Positions 8,732 through 16,601 of a stretch of DNA of 64,000 nt are shown here, piece by piece. Position numbers and translations under genes: made by a program. Source of the stretch: Clostridia bacterium (lineage in GTDB: Bacteria; Bacillota; Clostridia; UBA1381); the NCBI GenBank assembly GCA_017621875.1, contig JAGASE010000007.1, positions 1-64,000 of the forward strand. The letters run 5' to 3'. A model generated the notes under the pieces. The model saw only the letters and a program-made list of their open reading frames with translations, did not search any database and was not told where the DNA came from. Position 1 is the stretch's first letter. Every line of letters starts with the position of its first letter.

Positions 8732-8795
8732 CAATATATTGACGCAAATTGTTCATTTTTCTACAATATATTGTATATTTTGCAGTACGTCAATA
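8732..8795. repeat. Nested inverted repeats after the phosphodiesterase gene
   Basis: The self-complementary decamer CAATATATTG occurs at 8732-8741 and again at 8764-8773. The outer sequences TATTGACG (8737-8744) and CGTCAATA (8788-8795) are also exact inverted copies. There is no T-run after it, so it is not a typical terminator. It may be a protein-binding or RNA-structure element; I cannot assign it. Confidence 0.4.
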
Positions 8796-8868
8796 TGAAA
8801 AACTACCAAATAAACAAAAATTCAGAGATAAATCTCTGCCCACAGGTCAACGTTTGTTTTTGCTTTTC

Positions 8869-9130
8869 TTTACCATTTGAATAAAAACCTGATAAAATGC
8901 GGCACTTTAGTGACACATTTGCTACACCGAATAAAAAATTTTTATACAAAGCGTTCCCATATGCACAATATCCCTCAAAACACTTGTATGCTTTTGCCAT
9001 ATGTCATATAATTGTATATGGTAAAAGTCGTTTGTGTTCGGGGGATTTTTGTGGAAAAAAATCTTTACCAAGCGTACTTCTGGCAAGAAAGCGTTTTGCT
9101 TTGCGTATATGCACTGCATAACGCTTTTTT
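8869..9130 (+). ncRNA. Candidate small RNA gene upstream of rpmH
   Basis: The 668-bp stretch 8730-9397 has no credible CDS but carries signals for an independent transcript. A weak promoter (TTTACC 8869-8874, 18 bp, TAAAAT 8893-8898) precedes about 220 bp that end in a hairpin with six T (GCGTATATGCA / TGCATAACGC, 9103-9130). Internal hairpins include TTTTGCCATAT / ATATGGTAAAA (8992-9025) and GATTTTT / AAAAATC (about 9043-9063). The size would suit a 6S-like RNA, but the two ends do not pair with each other as in 6S RNA. The opposite-strand ORFs here look non-coding. Confidence 0.4.
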
Positions 9131-9287
9131 GCAGTAATTATATACAAATTACACCAAAATTCCATTTGACAACAAAATTAATGGTATGTGTAACATAATT
9201 CGCGTGTTTCAACGCCGATTTTTGCGGAAAATTTTATTGTTTTTTCAAAATATGGTCATGTTTTGTGAAGAAATTTTCAAAAAACTC

Positions 9288-9316
9288 TTGACAAATGACT
9301 TTAAAACGAATATAAT
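9288..9316 (+). promoter_or_regulatory. Promoter of rpmH
   Basis: A consensus TTGACA (9288-9293), a 17-bp spacer and TATAAT (9311-9316) lie 82 bp before the rpmH start. The perfect match fits the high expression expected for a ribosomal protein gene. Confidence 0.9.
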
Positions 9317-9397
9317 AGATGCGATGTCTGCTCTTTTGGGCTTTGAGCTTAGATAGGAGCGGATTTAAGATTCAAAATATCGGGAGGTGTTCATAAG

Positions 9398-9532
9398 ATG
9401 AAGAGAACCTATCAGCCTAAAAAACGTCAGAGAGCTAAGGAACACGGTTTCAGAAAGAGAATGGCTACTGCTTCCGGCAGAAAAATTTTAGCTAAGAGAA
9501 GATTAAAGGGCAGAAAGAAATTGTCAGCATAA
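9398..9532 (+). CDS. rpmH: 50S ribosomal protein L34
   Basis: The 44-residue, very basic product begins [20 protein letters not shown] and ends [11 protein letters not shown], the unmistakable L34 sequence and the family's normal length. L34 is a late-assembling protein of the large ribosomal subunit. GGGAGGTG lies 8 bp before the ATG, and a consensus promoter lies upstream. It heads the conserved rpmH-rnpA-yidD-yidC-jag cluster. Confidence 0.97.
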   Translation: MKRTYQPKKRQRAKEHGFRKRMATASGRKILAKRRLKGRKKLSA

Positions 9533-9608
9533 AATTAAGGCGAGAAGTAAAAAGGCTATTTACCTTATGCTTTTTGCCTTTTTTAATAAGATTAATACTG
9601 TCCCCAAG

Positions 9609-9629
9609 GCGGGTCATACCCGCTTTTTT
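9609..9629 (+). terminator. Hairpin terminator/attenuator between rpmH and rnpA
   Basis: GCGGGT (9609-9614) and ACCCGC (9618-9623) form a short GC-rich hairpin followed by six T. Lying inside the conserved rpmH-rnpA unit it would let L34 be expressed in excess over RNase P protein. Confidence 0.7.
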
Positions 9630-9718
9630 GCATAATAGAAAATTACATAAGGGGTTATGCAATTTCTATAGTATGGTGTCATTGCCTCAGGGATTTTGTA
9701 TTAAGATTGGGAAAATTT

Positions 9719-10054
9719 ATGAACAGTACAGAAACTTTAAAGCTGAATAAGGATTTTAAACGTCTTTATTACCGCGGAAAATGTGCTACCTCGTATACTG
9801 TGGTGATTTACGCACAGAAAAACCGTTTAGGTCACAGCCGCGTCGGTCTTACTTGCGGAAAAACCGTTGGAAAAGCGACAAAACGCAACCGTGCAAAAAG
9901 GCTCATGCGTGAGTGCTACCGCATAATGAGCGCTAACTTGAAGCCGGGCTATGATATCGTTATTGTTGCCCGCACACGCATTGTCGGCAAAAAATGCTCC
10001 GAGGTTTTAAAGGACGTTAAATATGCTTTTTCAAAGCTCGGTATGATTGTATGA
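9719..10054 (+). CDS. rnpA: Ribonuclease P protein component
   Basis: RnpA is the protein cofactor that helps RNase P RNA process tRNA 5' ends; the RNA partner rnpB is also in this window at 51124-51454. The product (111 residues from this start) has the family's [15 protein letters not shown]-terminus and the RNR-like basic block [14 protein letters not shown] near residue 60. I chose the ATG at 9719, which has GGGA 6 bp upstream and gives the usual N-terminus; a TTG at 9707 would add four residues. The stop overlaps the yidD start. Confidence 0.93.
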   Translation: MNSTETLKLNKDFKRLYYRGKCATSYTVVIYAQKNRLGHSRVGLTCGKTVGKATKRNRAKRLMRECYRIMSANLKPGYDIVIVARTRIVGKKCSEVLKDVKYAFSKLGMIV

Positions 10055-10263
10055 AGAAAATTCTTGTTTTTGCCATAAAATTTTATCAAAGGAACTTGTC
10101 CGGCTTAAAATCCGCACCAAGCTGCAGATTTATTCCGACCTGTTCCGAATATGCTATTTTGGCACTGGAGAAATACGGAGCTTTAAAAGGCAGCTATCTT
10201 GCCCTTCGGCGGATTTTAAAATGCCACCCCTTTCATAAGGGCGGATACGATCCCCTGCCGTAA
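10051..10263 (+). CDS. yidD: Membrane protein insertion efficiency factor YidD
   Basis: The 70-residue protein matches the YidD/UPF0161 family. Diagnostic features are the three conserved cysteines in [11 protein letters not shown] (residues about 25-35) and [12 protein letters not shown] near the end. YidD is a small membrane-associated factor that improves YidC-dependent insertion of inner-membrane proteins. The ATG overlaps the rnpA stop (ATGA), and yidC follows 54 bp later, the standard order. Confidence 0.95.
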   Translation: MKKILVFAIKFYQRNLSGLKSAPSCRFIPTCSEYAILALEKYGALKGSYLALRRILKCHPFHKGGYDPLP

Positions 10264-10317
10264 GACTGCTCTTTTTACATAAGTCTTACCCAACAGCAGC
10301 ACAGAAAGGAAATACAC

Positions 10318-11295
10318 ATGAAACTTAGTTTATTCGAGCTTTGCATCACAAGACCGCTCGGCTTTCTTATCAGAATGATTTATGAGGTGGTGCAAAATTA
10401 CGGTCTTGCAATTATTTTATTTACCGTTATTATCAAGCTGATTTTGCTGCCGCTGCAGATTAAGTCACAGAAGGCAATGAAAAGACAGCAGAAGGTTCAG
10501 CCTATAATTGCGGAGCTACAGAAAAAATATGCGAACGACCAGCAAAAGCTTCAGCAGGAAATGATGAAGGTTTACAAGGAAAACAACATCAGTATGTCCG
10601 GCGGTTGTCTTCCGCTTCTTATACAGCTTCCTGTGCTTTTCGCATTGTACCGCGTTATTCAGCGTCCGCTTACCTATATAAGAGGTATTGATTTTACAAA
10701 TCAATCGGTTATTGAAAACGTAAAGCTTGTAATGAGCCAGATGCAGGAAAAGTTCCCTGAAGCCATCGGCAACCTTGCAAACGCAACCGTTGAGCAGATT
10801 AACTCTACCTACCAGATTCAGCTCTCTACCTGGGCAGAAAAGCTGGGCAGAGCAAAGGAGCTTGCATGGGATATCAACTTTAACTTCTTAGGGCTTGACT
10901 TATCAGGTCTTCCAAGCACCTCGCTCACCGCAATCATGTCGGGTAACTTCAGTGATATGGGAACAGTTCTTTTAATACTTATCCCGATTTTCGCAATACT
11001 TACAACATGGCTGTCCATGAAGTATTCGCAGAGCATGAACCCATCTGCCCAGACAAATAGCAATGACGATAACCCTGCACAATCCATGAGCAAATCCATG
11101 AACATGATGATGCCGATTATGACGGGCTTTTTCACATTTACCCTGCCGTCCGGTATCGGTATCTACTGGATAATTTCCAGCGTAATGCAGATGGTGCAGC
11201 AGTTTATATTAAACAAATATTTTGATAGAAAAGAGGATGATTTCGTTGTTAAATTACCTGACAAAAACAGAAAAAACAGCAAAAAGCGTAGATGA
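10318..11295 (+). CDS. yidC: Membrane protein insertase YidC/Oxa1
   Basis: YidC inserts proteins into the cytoplasmic membrane alone or with SecYEG. The 325-residue protein lacks the large periplasmic domain of Gram-negative YidC, as usual in Firmicutes. It has five membrane segments (about residues 23-45, 95-115, and three between 215 and 300) and the basic cytoplasmic hairpin KSQKAMKRQQKVQPIIAEL near residues 45-65. A variable insertion of about 70 residues follows the second segment. The C-terminus is strongly basic (KNRKNSKKRR), as in ribosome-contacting YidC forms. No lipobox is visible. Its end overlaps the start of jag by about 50 bp in another frame. Confidence 0.94.
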   Translation: MKLSLFELCITRPLGFLIRMIYEVVQNYGLAIILFTVIIKLILLPLQIKSQKAMKRQQKVQPIIAELQKKYANDQQKLQQEMMKVYKENNISMSGGCLPLLIQLPVLFALYRVIQRPLTYIRGIDFTNQSVIENVKLVMSQMQEKFPEAIGNLANATVEQINSTYQIQLSTWAEKLGRAKELAWDINFNFLGLDLSGLPSTSLTAIMSGNFSDMGTVLLILIPIFAILTTWLSMKYSQSMNPSAQTNSNDDNPAQSMSKSMNMMMPIMTGFFTFTLPSGIGIYWIISSVMQMVQQFILNKYFDRKEDDFVVKLPDKNRKNSKKRR

Positions 11296-11980
11296 GGCAA
11301 AGGCTCTCGCTCTCGCTGAGCTTGGTATAAATGAAGAAGACGCTATAGTCGAAGTTCTTGACGAAGGTTCTAAGGGCTTTTTAGGCATCGGCTCTAAGGG
11401 AGCACGCGTTTCGGCAGAGGCAAAGGACGCAAATGCCGTTGTTGCAAAAACCTTCCTTACAGGAGTATTCAGTGCAATGGGCATGGAGGTTGACATTACC
11501 GCAAAAACAGGCGAAGAAAGCCTCGACGTTGAAATGGCCGGCGAGCATATGGGCGTCGTTATCGGAAAGCATGGTGACACGCTTGACGCACTCCAGTACC
11601 TTACATCTTTGGTTGTAAATCACGAATCTGAGGACAGAGTTCGTGTAATTCTTGATACCGAAAATTACCGCGAAAAACGTCATGCAGCACTTTTGGCACT
11701 CTCAAAAAGACTCGCTGATAAGGTTGTAAAAAGCGGCAGAAAGTACACGCTCGAGCCAATGAATCCTTATGAAAGACGCATTATTCACTCAAGCCTTCAG
11801 GAAAATGACAAGGTTACAACCTTCTCGGTAGGTGAAGAGCCGTACAGAAAAGTTGTTATCGCACCAAAGACTGTATCAAAGCCGCACATTTCCTCGAAAA
11901 TTGCATCGGAATACAGACAGCACAACCACAACAAGCATAAAAGCTTTGACGAATTTTTGTCAGAAAATACAGAGGATTGA
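11246..11980 (+). CDS. khpB: RNA-binding protein Jag/KhpB
   Basis: Jag (KhpB) is an RNA-binding protein linked to cell elongation and to sporulation in Firmicutes. The product (244 residues from the chosen start) has the N-terminal Jag domain (GSKGFLGIGSKGARV), a KH domain with VVIGKHGDTLDALQYL and a C-terminal R3H domain with NPYERRIIHSSLQ. I prefer TTG at 11246, which sits 9 bp after GAGG inside the end of yidC; ATG at 11237 directly abuts that ribosome binding site, and TTG at 11222 lies upstream of it. The mnmE, mnmG and rsmG genes that often follow are not here. Confidence 0.93.
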   Translation: MLNYLTKTEKTAKSVDEAKALALAELGINEEDAIVEVLDEGSKGFLGIGSKGARVSAEAKDANAVVAKTFLTGVFSAMGMEVDITAKTGEESLDVEMAGEHMGVVIGKHGDTLDALQYLTSLVVNHESEDRVRVILDTENYREKRHAALLALSKRLADKVVKSGRKYTLEPMNPYERRIIHSSLQENDKVTTFSVGEEPYRKVVIAPKTVSKPHISSKIASEYRQHNHNKHKSFDEFLSENTED

Positions 11981-11991
11981 TTAATCCATTT

Positions 11992-12026
11992 AAAATTGAT
12001 GTCCGAAAGCTCTGACATCAATTTTT
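11992..12026 (+). terminator. Intrinsic terminator after jag
   Basis: AAAATTGATGTC (11992-12003) pairs with GACATCAATTTT (12014-12025) and runs into five T. It closes the rpmH cluster before yebC. Confidence 0.8.
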
Positions 12027-12048
12027 ATGCAGGAAAGGAGATAAACAT

Positions 12049-12783
12049 ATGTCAGGACATTCAAAATGGAGTACCATCAAAAGAAAAAAAGGTGCAAACG
12101 ACGCACAAAGAGCAAAAATATTCACTAAAATTGCCCGCGAAATTCTCGTTGCAGTTAAGGCAGGAGGTCCCGAGCCGGATAATAACTCCGCTTTAAAGGA
12201 CGCAATCTCAAAGGCAAGAGCAGCCAATATGCCGAACGACAACATCAGCCGTACAATCAAAAAGGCTGCAGGCTCTACCGACGGTGACAACTATGAAACC
12301 ATCACCTATGAAGGCTATGGTCCAAGCGGCGTTGCCGTAATCGTGAACACACTTACCGACAACCGAAACAGAACTGCCGCAAATGTACGCCACTGCTTCG
12401 ATAAGTTTGGCGGAAATATGGGTACAACAGGCTGCGTAAGCTTTATGTTTGACGAAAAGGGCGTTATAGTAATAGAAAACGACGGCATTGACGAGGACGA
12501 AATCACGATGGACGCACTCGAAGCCGGTGCAGATGATATCTCGGTTGAAGAAGAATGCATCGAAATAACAACATCACCTGCTGATTTCCATGCAGTACGT
12601 GACGCACTTGAGGCAAAATACACACTTTCCTCTGCAGAGGTTTCAATGGTTCCGCAGACCATGACTCAACTTACAGACGAGGAGCATATCAAGATGATGT
12701 CTAAAATGCTTGAAAATCTTGAGGACGACGATGATGTTCAGAACGTATATCACAACTGGGATATGCCGGAGGATATGGAATAA
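12049..12783 (+). CDS. yebC: YebC/PmpR family protein
   Basis: The 244-residue product begins [15 protein letters not shown] and contains the [14 protein letters not shown] and [13 protein letters not shown] blocks that define the YebC/TACO1 family; the length is normal. YebC proteins were described as DNA-binding regulators. More recent work on some members indicates a role in translation, relieving stalls at proline stretches, so the role in this organism is uncertain. AGGAAAGGAG precedes the ATG. It is a single-gene unit flanked by terminators. Confidence 0.95.
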   Translation: MSGHSKWSTIKRKKGANDAQRAKIFTKIAREILVAVKAGGPEPDNNSALKDAISKARAANMPNDNISRTIKKAAGSTDGDNYETITYEGYGPSGVAVIVNTLTDNRNRTAANVRHCFDKFGGNMGTTGCVSFMFDEKGVIVIENDGIDEDEITMDALEAGADDISVEEECIEITTSPADFHAVRDALEAKYTLSSAEVSMVPQTMTQLTDEEHIKMMSKMLENLEDDDDVQNVYHNWDMPEDME

Positions 12784-12818
12784 TCGCAGAAAATTATTCT
12801 ACGTGCATACTTGCAAAG

Positions 12819-12845
12819 CCCGAAACAAAACTGTTTCGGGTTTTA
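12819..12845 (+). terminator. Intrinsic terminator after yebC
   Basis: CCCGAAACA (12819-12827) and TGTTTCGGG (12832-12840) form a perfect 9-bp stem followed by TTTTATT. Confidence 0.9.
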
Positions 12846-12972
12846 TTGTATAAGCATTTTTTACTCCCTGCGATGTCAAAAATCTGTAGTGTAAAAATCT
12901 CTGCTCGTTAAAGCAACAAATATATGATATAATATTCCGCAGAGCATAACGAAATTAAAAAGGTGAAACATT

Positions 12973-13656
12973 ATGCATTACACAAAAAGCCAATTACTTA
13001 CCGAAATAGAAAAAGCAAGGCACAATATGCAGTTATTCTATACCGAAGAATTTATAAATTACAAGGGCAGAACTCGCGATACAGATGAATACTATACCGA
13101 AGTTGTGTGCGAATGGCTGCTGCAGAATATTGAACGATTAAACGAAATACCTACAATTACGCGAAAAAAAGGTTATTTCACAGCAACACACAGCGGAACA
13201 ATCAAAAATCCGAACAGTAACCGAAGCGAGGAATTAATTGCACTGAAAATGTTTCAGCAATCGCACATACCGGGGTTGGGAAAGATAATAGATTATCAGA
13301 CTCCGCTTAAAAATAAAGCTGCCGATTCCGTAGGTAAAATAGATTTGCTTTCTTATGACGGCAAAACGCTCAGAATTTTAGAACTGAAAAAGCCTGATAC
13401 CGAAGAAACTATGTTAAGATGCGTTATCGAAGCGTATACATATTGGAAAACCGCAGATAAGGCTACGCTGATTAAAAGCTTTGACCTCCCTTTAGATACG
13501 ACTGTTAAAGCAAATCCGTTTGTATTTGTTGATAGTAACCCGTATAACGAAATGACACAGGACAGACCGAAATTAAAGAAATTGATAGAAACACTTGACT
13601 GCAAGCCATTATATATTAAGAAACTCAACGGAAAATATATTGTTACGGAGGATTAA
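12973..13656 (+). CDS. PD-(D/E)XK nuclease-like protein
   Basis: The 227-residue cytoplasmic protein has a recognisable PD-(D/E)XK core: Glu87 in a helix (SEELIALKMF), then GKIDLL with Asp124, then LRILELKKP with Glu137-x-Lys139, followed by the helix CVIEAYTYW. This arrangement resembles the nuclease domain of type I restriction R subunits and related stand-alone nucleases. No methylase or specificity gene is adjacent, so a complete restriction system is not supported. The stop codon directly abuts the start of the next ORF, a metallo-beta-lactamase C-terminal fragment. It could equally be a repair or defence nuclease; I cannot choose. Confidence 0.65.
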   Translation: MHYTKSQLLTEIEKARHNMQLFYTEEFINYKGRTRDTDEYYTEVVCEWLLQNIERLNEIPTITRKKGYFTATHSGTIKNPNSNRSEELIALKMFQQSHIPGLGKIIDYQTPLKNKAADSVGKIDLLSYDGKTLRILELKKPDTEETMLRCVIEAYTYWKTADKATLIKSFDLPLDTTVKANPFVFVDSNPYNEMTQDRPKLKKLIETLDCKPLYIKKLNGKYIVTED

Positions 13657-13965
13657 ATGACGAAAAATTATCTTGAAAAGCTAAGCACGCTACGTTCTTT
13701 TGAGGACGGTATTTTGTTTTATGGAATGTGGAAGGGATATTTAGAACAAAAAGATATGAAGGACTTCGTCGATTATATGACCTCAAAGGGAGTTAAGCTG
13801 CATATTCTTCATACCAGCGGTCATGCCGATGCTGATACGCTTGATGAGCTTATTAAAATTTCAAATCCCAAAATAATAATCCCGATTCACACAGAAAATG
13901 ATACATGGTTTTCAAGATATAAAAACATCAAAATTGTTTATAGCAGTTTTAATTATACGATATAA
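13657..13965 (+). CDS. C-terminal fragment of an MBL-fold (RMMBL) hydrolase
   Basis: The 102-residue ORF corresponds to the end of a beta-CASP/RNase J-like metallo-beta-lactamase protein. The block HTSGHAD near residue 52 carries a metal-binding histidine, and PKIIIPIHTEN near 71-81 is the RMMBL signature. The N-terminal part with HxHxDH is absent in every frame upstream, because the nuclease gene ends one base before this ATG. It is therefore a remnant or an unusual half-protein and probably not an active hydrolase by itself. It may depend on coupling to the nuclease gene for translation. Confidence 0.6.
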   Translation: MTKNYLEKLSTLRSFEDGILFYGMWKGYLEQKDMKDFVDYMTSKGVKLHILHTSGHADADTLDELIKISNPKIIIPIHTENDTWFSRYKNIKIVYSSFNYTI

Positions 13966-14050
13966 AATTCAACCCGGAAATGCAAATAATTTTAATCTCC
14001 GTGTTATTCACGAACCCGTCTGCTCGCAGACCACTTTTGTTTATAAGAAC

Positions 14051-14084
14051 AAACCCGTCCGCAATAATATTTGCCGACGGGTTT
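14051..14084. terminator. Bidirectional terminator downstream of cpsD
   Basis: AAACCCGTC (14051-14059) pairs with GACGGGTTT (14076-14084), with an inner GCAA/TTGC extension. It serves the converging MBL-fragment and tyrosine-kinase transcripts. A second small dyad, GTCTGC/GCAGAC, lies at 14018-14031. Confidence 0.75.
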
Positions 14085-14089
14085 AATTA

Positions 14090-15067
14090 TTATTTCTTTT
14101 TCTGTACTTCTTTTTTAGCAGCTTCTTTTTTGCCGAACAATTTGGAAAGCTTTTTGTCAGGGGTTTTTACACCATTCTTCTCCGCCTCTGCTTTTTCAGA
14201 GCGTTTTCTTTCCTTATAGCCGTAGCCATAGCCGTAGGAACGGCTGCTTCCATAGCCATAGCCATAGCCGTAACCATAACCATATCCGTAGCCATAGCCG
14301 TAACCATAGCTGTAATTCTGTCTGTATCTTCTGCGGTAGCCGTTATTATATGAGCCATAACCATAAACATCTACGTCATTTAAGATATATCCCAGAATTT
14401 TAGCTTCTGCCATTTTTAAGCTGTCACGAGCTCTTTCAATCGACTCATGGATTGTATTATTCTGTCTTATAACCAGAATTACGCCACTTGCCGCCTTAGC
14501 CATAGCCGCAGCCTCGGTAACAACTGTAACCGGTGGGGTATCGATGAAGATATAATCATAAACAGCTCCCAACTCCTCGATAAGCTGTTCCATATCCTTT
14601 GAGGACAAAAGCTCTGCCGGATTCGGTGGAATCTGTCCCGATGTTATACAGTCCAGATTATGCTGACTGCAATGCTTTATTGCGGTTTGCTTGTCAATCA
14701 AGCCGCACAGCAGGTCGGACAGTCCGTTTTCTCTTTCTATAGAAAGATGTCTGTAAATTCTCGGTTTTCTAAGGTCTGCGTCAATAACAAGAACCTTCGC
14801 ATCAGTCTGTGCAAATGCAATGGCAAGATTAAGACAGGTCGTTGTCTTACCCTCTCCCGGGCTGGCACTGGTAATAATAATTTTTTTGCAGCCTTTTTCC
14901 GAGCTGAGAGCAAATCTTACGTTTGTTCTTGCAGTCTTATACGCTTCCTTAACCAAAAAGTCGGTATCCTCTTCCAAAATTGTGTTTGCTCTGCGGACAG
15001 TTGCTTCCTCGCGTCTGTTGTTCGCTTTTTTTACGTTAAAATCTTCAATAAGCTTTAAAATGTTCAT
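14090..15067 (-). CDS. cpsD: CpsD-type bacterial tyrosine kinase with Gly-Tyr repeat tail
   Basis: BY-kinases autophosphorylate a C-terminal tyrosine cluster and control polysaccharide export through a Wzz-type partner. The 325-residue protein has Walker A SASPGEGKTTT near residue 64, Walker A' VIDADLRKPR near 97 and Walker B FIDTPP near 155. After about residue 230 comes an exceptional tail: a run of alternating Gly-Tyr dipeptides (over 15 Tyr) broken by Arg/Ser, then a Lys/Glu-rich end. The ATG overlaps the stop of the membrane partner by 4 bp. No glycosyltransferase or polymerase genes are nearby, so the regulated polymer lies elsewhere. Confidence 0.9.
   Translation of the reverse strand: MNILKLIEDFNVKKANNRREEATVRRANTILEEDTDFLVKEAYKTARTNVRFALSSEKGCKKIIITSASPGEGKTTTCLNLAIAFAQTDAKVLVIDADLRKPRIYRHLSIERENGLSDLLCGLIDKQTAIKHCSQHNLDCITSGQIPPNPAELLSSKDMEQLIEELGAVYDYIFIDTPPVTVVTEAAAMAKAASGVILVIRQNNTIHESIERARDSLKMAEAKILGYILNDVDVYGYGSYNNGYRRRYRQNYSYGYGYGYGYGYGYGYGYGYGSSRSYGYGYGYKERKRSEKAEAEKNGVKTPDKKLSKLFGKKEAAKKEVQKKK
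14213..14312 (-). repeat. Hexanucleotide-type repeat encoding the Gly-Tyr tail
   Basis: About 100 bp consist of degenerate repeats of the unit GGCTAYGGNTAY on the minus strand, interrupted near 14240 by codons for Ser and Arg. Such repeats can change copy number by slippage and would vary the number of phosphorylatable tyrosines without shifting the frame. Confidence 0.75.
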
Positions 15068-15771
15068 TTCTCTGCACCTGCCTTTTTAATCAGAAGCTCA
15101 GGTATTTCTCCCAGCAAGGGTTCCTCATATTTGTTTACAATATCATCTCTTGATTTTATACGTGTGTCGAAAAGCTCAAGCAGCACTACTATCAACGCAC
15201 CTAAAACCATTCCTATCAGAAACGCGATTAATGTGTTTTGCTTTACATTCGGCGAAACAGGGCTTGTCGGCACCTGACCGTCATCAAGGATTTTTACTGA
15301 GCCGGCATTTACCACTCTCACCAGCTCGTCCGATGCGTGTGTAAGAACGCTGTGACAAATGCTATATACATCATCCGGCACTTTACCCGTCACCTTTATT
15401 TCCAAAATCTCGGTCTCATTTACCGGGTTCATGGAAATCATACTTCCCAGCTCCCTAACGGAATATCTGTTGTCAAGGTCGGACGCCACTCTCGAAAGGA
15501 ATGTTCTTCTGCTCAATATCTCCTTATACGTTTCCACAAGCTGTTGAGATGCAACCAGGTTTGTCTGCGAAACATCGCTTGTCTGTGTTCTTTGTGCATT
15601 TACATAAAGCGTTCCGTCGGTCCTGTAAAGAGGGTCAACAAAAACCTGTGTATAAATAAACGCACTGACACTCAGACAAATTGCGGCTATGGCTAAAATC
15701 CACCATCTCCGTATAAGCATATCTATAACGTCGGTTGCATTGAACTGATCTTTCAAAACATCATCTCCCAT
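15064..15771 (-). CDS. cpsC: Wzz/CpsC-type polysaccharide co-polymerase and kinase modulator
   Basis: The 235-residue membrane protein has two transmembrane segments (residues about 27-47 and 180-200) flanking an extracytoplasmic Wzz domain. A proline-containing motif, VPTSPVSPNVKQN, just before the second segment is typical of chain-length determinants. In Firmicutes this protein activates the separate CpsD kinase through its short C-terminal cytoplasmic tail. It overlaps cpsD by 4 bp (ATGA), so the two are made together. Confidence 0.9.
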   Translation of the reverse strand: MGDDVLKDQFNATDVIDMLIRRWWILAIAAICLSVSAFIYTQVFVDPLYRTDGTLYVNAQRTQTSDVSQTNLVASQQLVETYKEILSRRTFLSRVASDLDNRYSVRELGSMISMNPVNETEILEIKVTGKVPDDVYSICHSVLTHASDELVRVVNAGSVKILDDGQVPTSPVSPNVKQNTLIAFLIGMVLGALIVVLLELFDTRIKSRDDIVNKYEEPLLGEIPELLIKKAGAEK

Positions 15772-15952
15772 TTTATCCTATATTACAATGATATAATTAT
15801 AACATACTAATCGCATAAAATCAATATTTTTTTGTCATAACTTTCTTTTGTTTAATAAAGATTTGTGTGTTTTTTTGTTTTTATATTGAAAAAATATAAA
15901 AAAGGCAGTATAATATAATTAATTTTAAGCTTTTTGTCAGAAAGGAAAATCC

Positions 15953-16597
15953 ATGAACAAGAAGGAACGCACAGAAAAAATAATCGAGACATTAAAATCA
16001 CTTTATCCCAATGTAAAGTGTTCTCTTAATTACGAAACGCCGCTTCAGATGCTTATTGCCACGCAGATGTCGGCACAATGCACCGATGCAAGAGTGAACA
16101 TCGTAACTGAAACGCTTTTTAAAAAGTACCCGGACGCTGAGAGCTTTGCCTGTGCAAATTACGATGAGCTTTGCGAGGACATACGCTCAATCGGATTTTT
16201 CAGGAACAAGGCAAAAAATATTATTCTCTGCTGCAGAAGGCTGATAGAGCATTACGGCGGCGAAGTACCCGATACAATGGAGGAGCTTTTAACGCTTCCC
16301 GGAACAGGCAGAAAAACGGCGAATCTTGTACTCGGCGATATTTTTCACAAGCCGGCAGTTGTAGTGGATACCCATTGTATGCGGCTTTCAAGACGAACGG
16401 GGCTTACAAAGCAGGAAACTCCCGAAAAGATAGAGGCTGACCTTAAAAAGCTTGTTCCGCCCGAGGAGCAGCTGGGGCTGTGCCACCGATTTGTCAGTCA
16501 CGGAAGGCTTGTATGTACTGCACGTTCTCCAAAGTGCGAAATTTGTGAAATAAATGAATTTTGCAAGACATATTCAACTCAAAAGAAAGGAAAATAA
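15953..16597 (+). CDS. nth: Endonuclease III
   Basis: Nth is a base-excision-repair glycosylase/AP lyase that removes oxidised pyrimidines. The 214-residue protein has the helix-hairpin-helix LPGTGRKTANLV with the catalytic Lys near residue 120, the catalytic Asp in VVDTHCMRLSRR near 138-140, and a C-terminal [4Fe-4S] cluster motif (C-x6-C-x2-C-x5-C) ending in EFC. Length is standard. AGAAAGGA precedes the ATG. The next gene starts 4 bp after its stop. Confidence 0.95.
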   Translation: MNKKERTEKIIETLKSLYPNVKCSLNYETPLQMLIATQMSAQCTDARVNIVTETLFKKYPDAESFACANYDELCEDIRSIGFFRNKAKNIILCCRRLIEHYGGEVPDTMEELLTLPGTGRKTANLVLGDIFHKPAVVVDTHCMRLSRRTGLTKQETPEKIEADLKKLVPPEEQLGLCHRFVSHGRLVCTARSPKCEICEINEFCKTYSTQKKGK

Positions 16598-16601
16598 TAA
16601 A

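Noticed and set aside
8803-9119. Two overlapping 65-codon ORFs on the minus strand upstream of rpmH
   Set aside because: They overlap each other in different frames, lack good ribosome binding sites and cover the small RNA candidate; no sign of coding selection.
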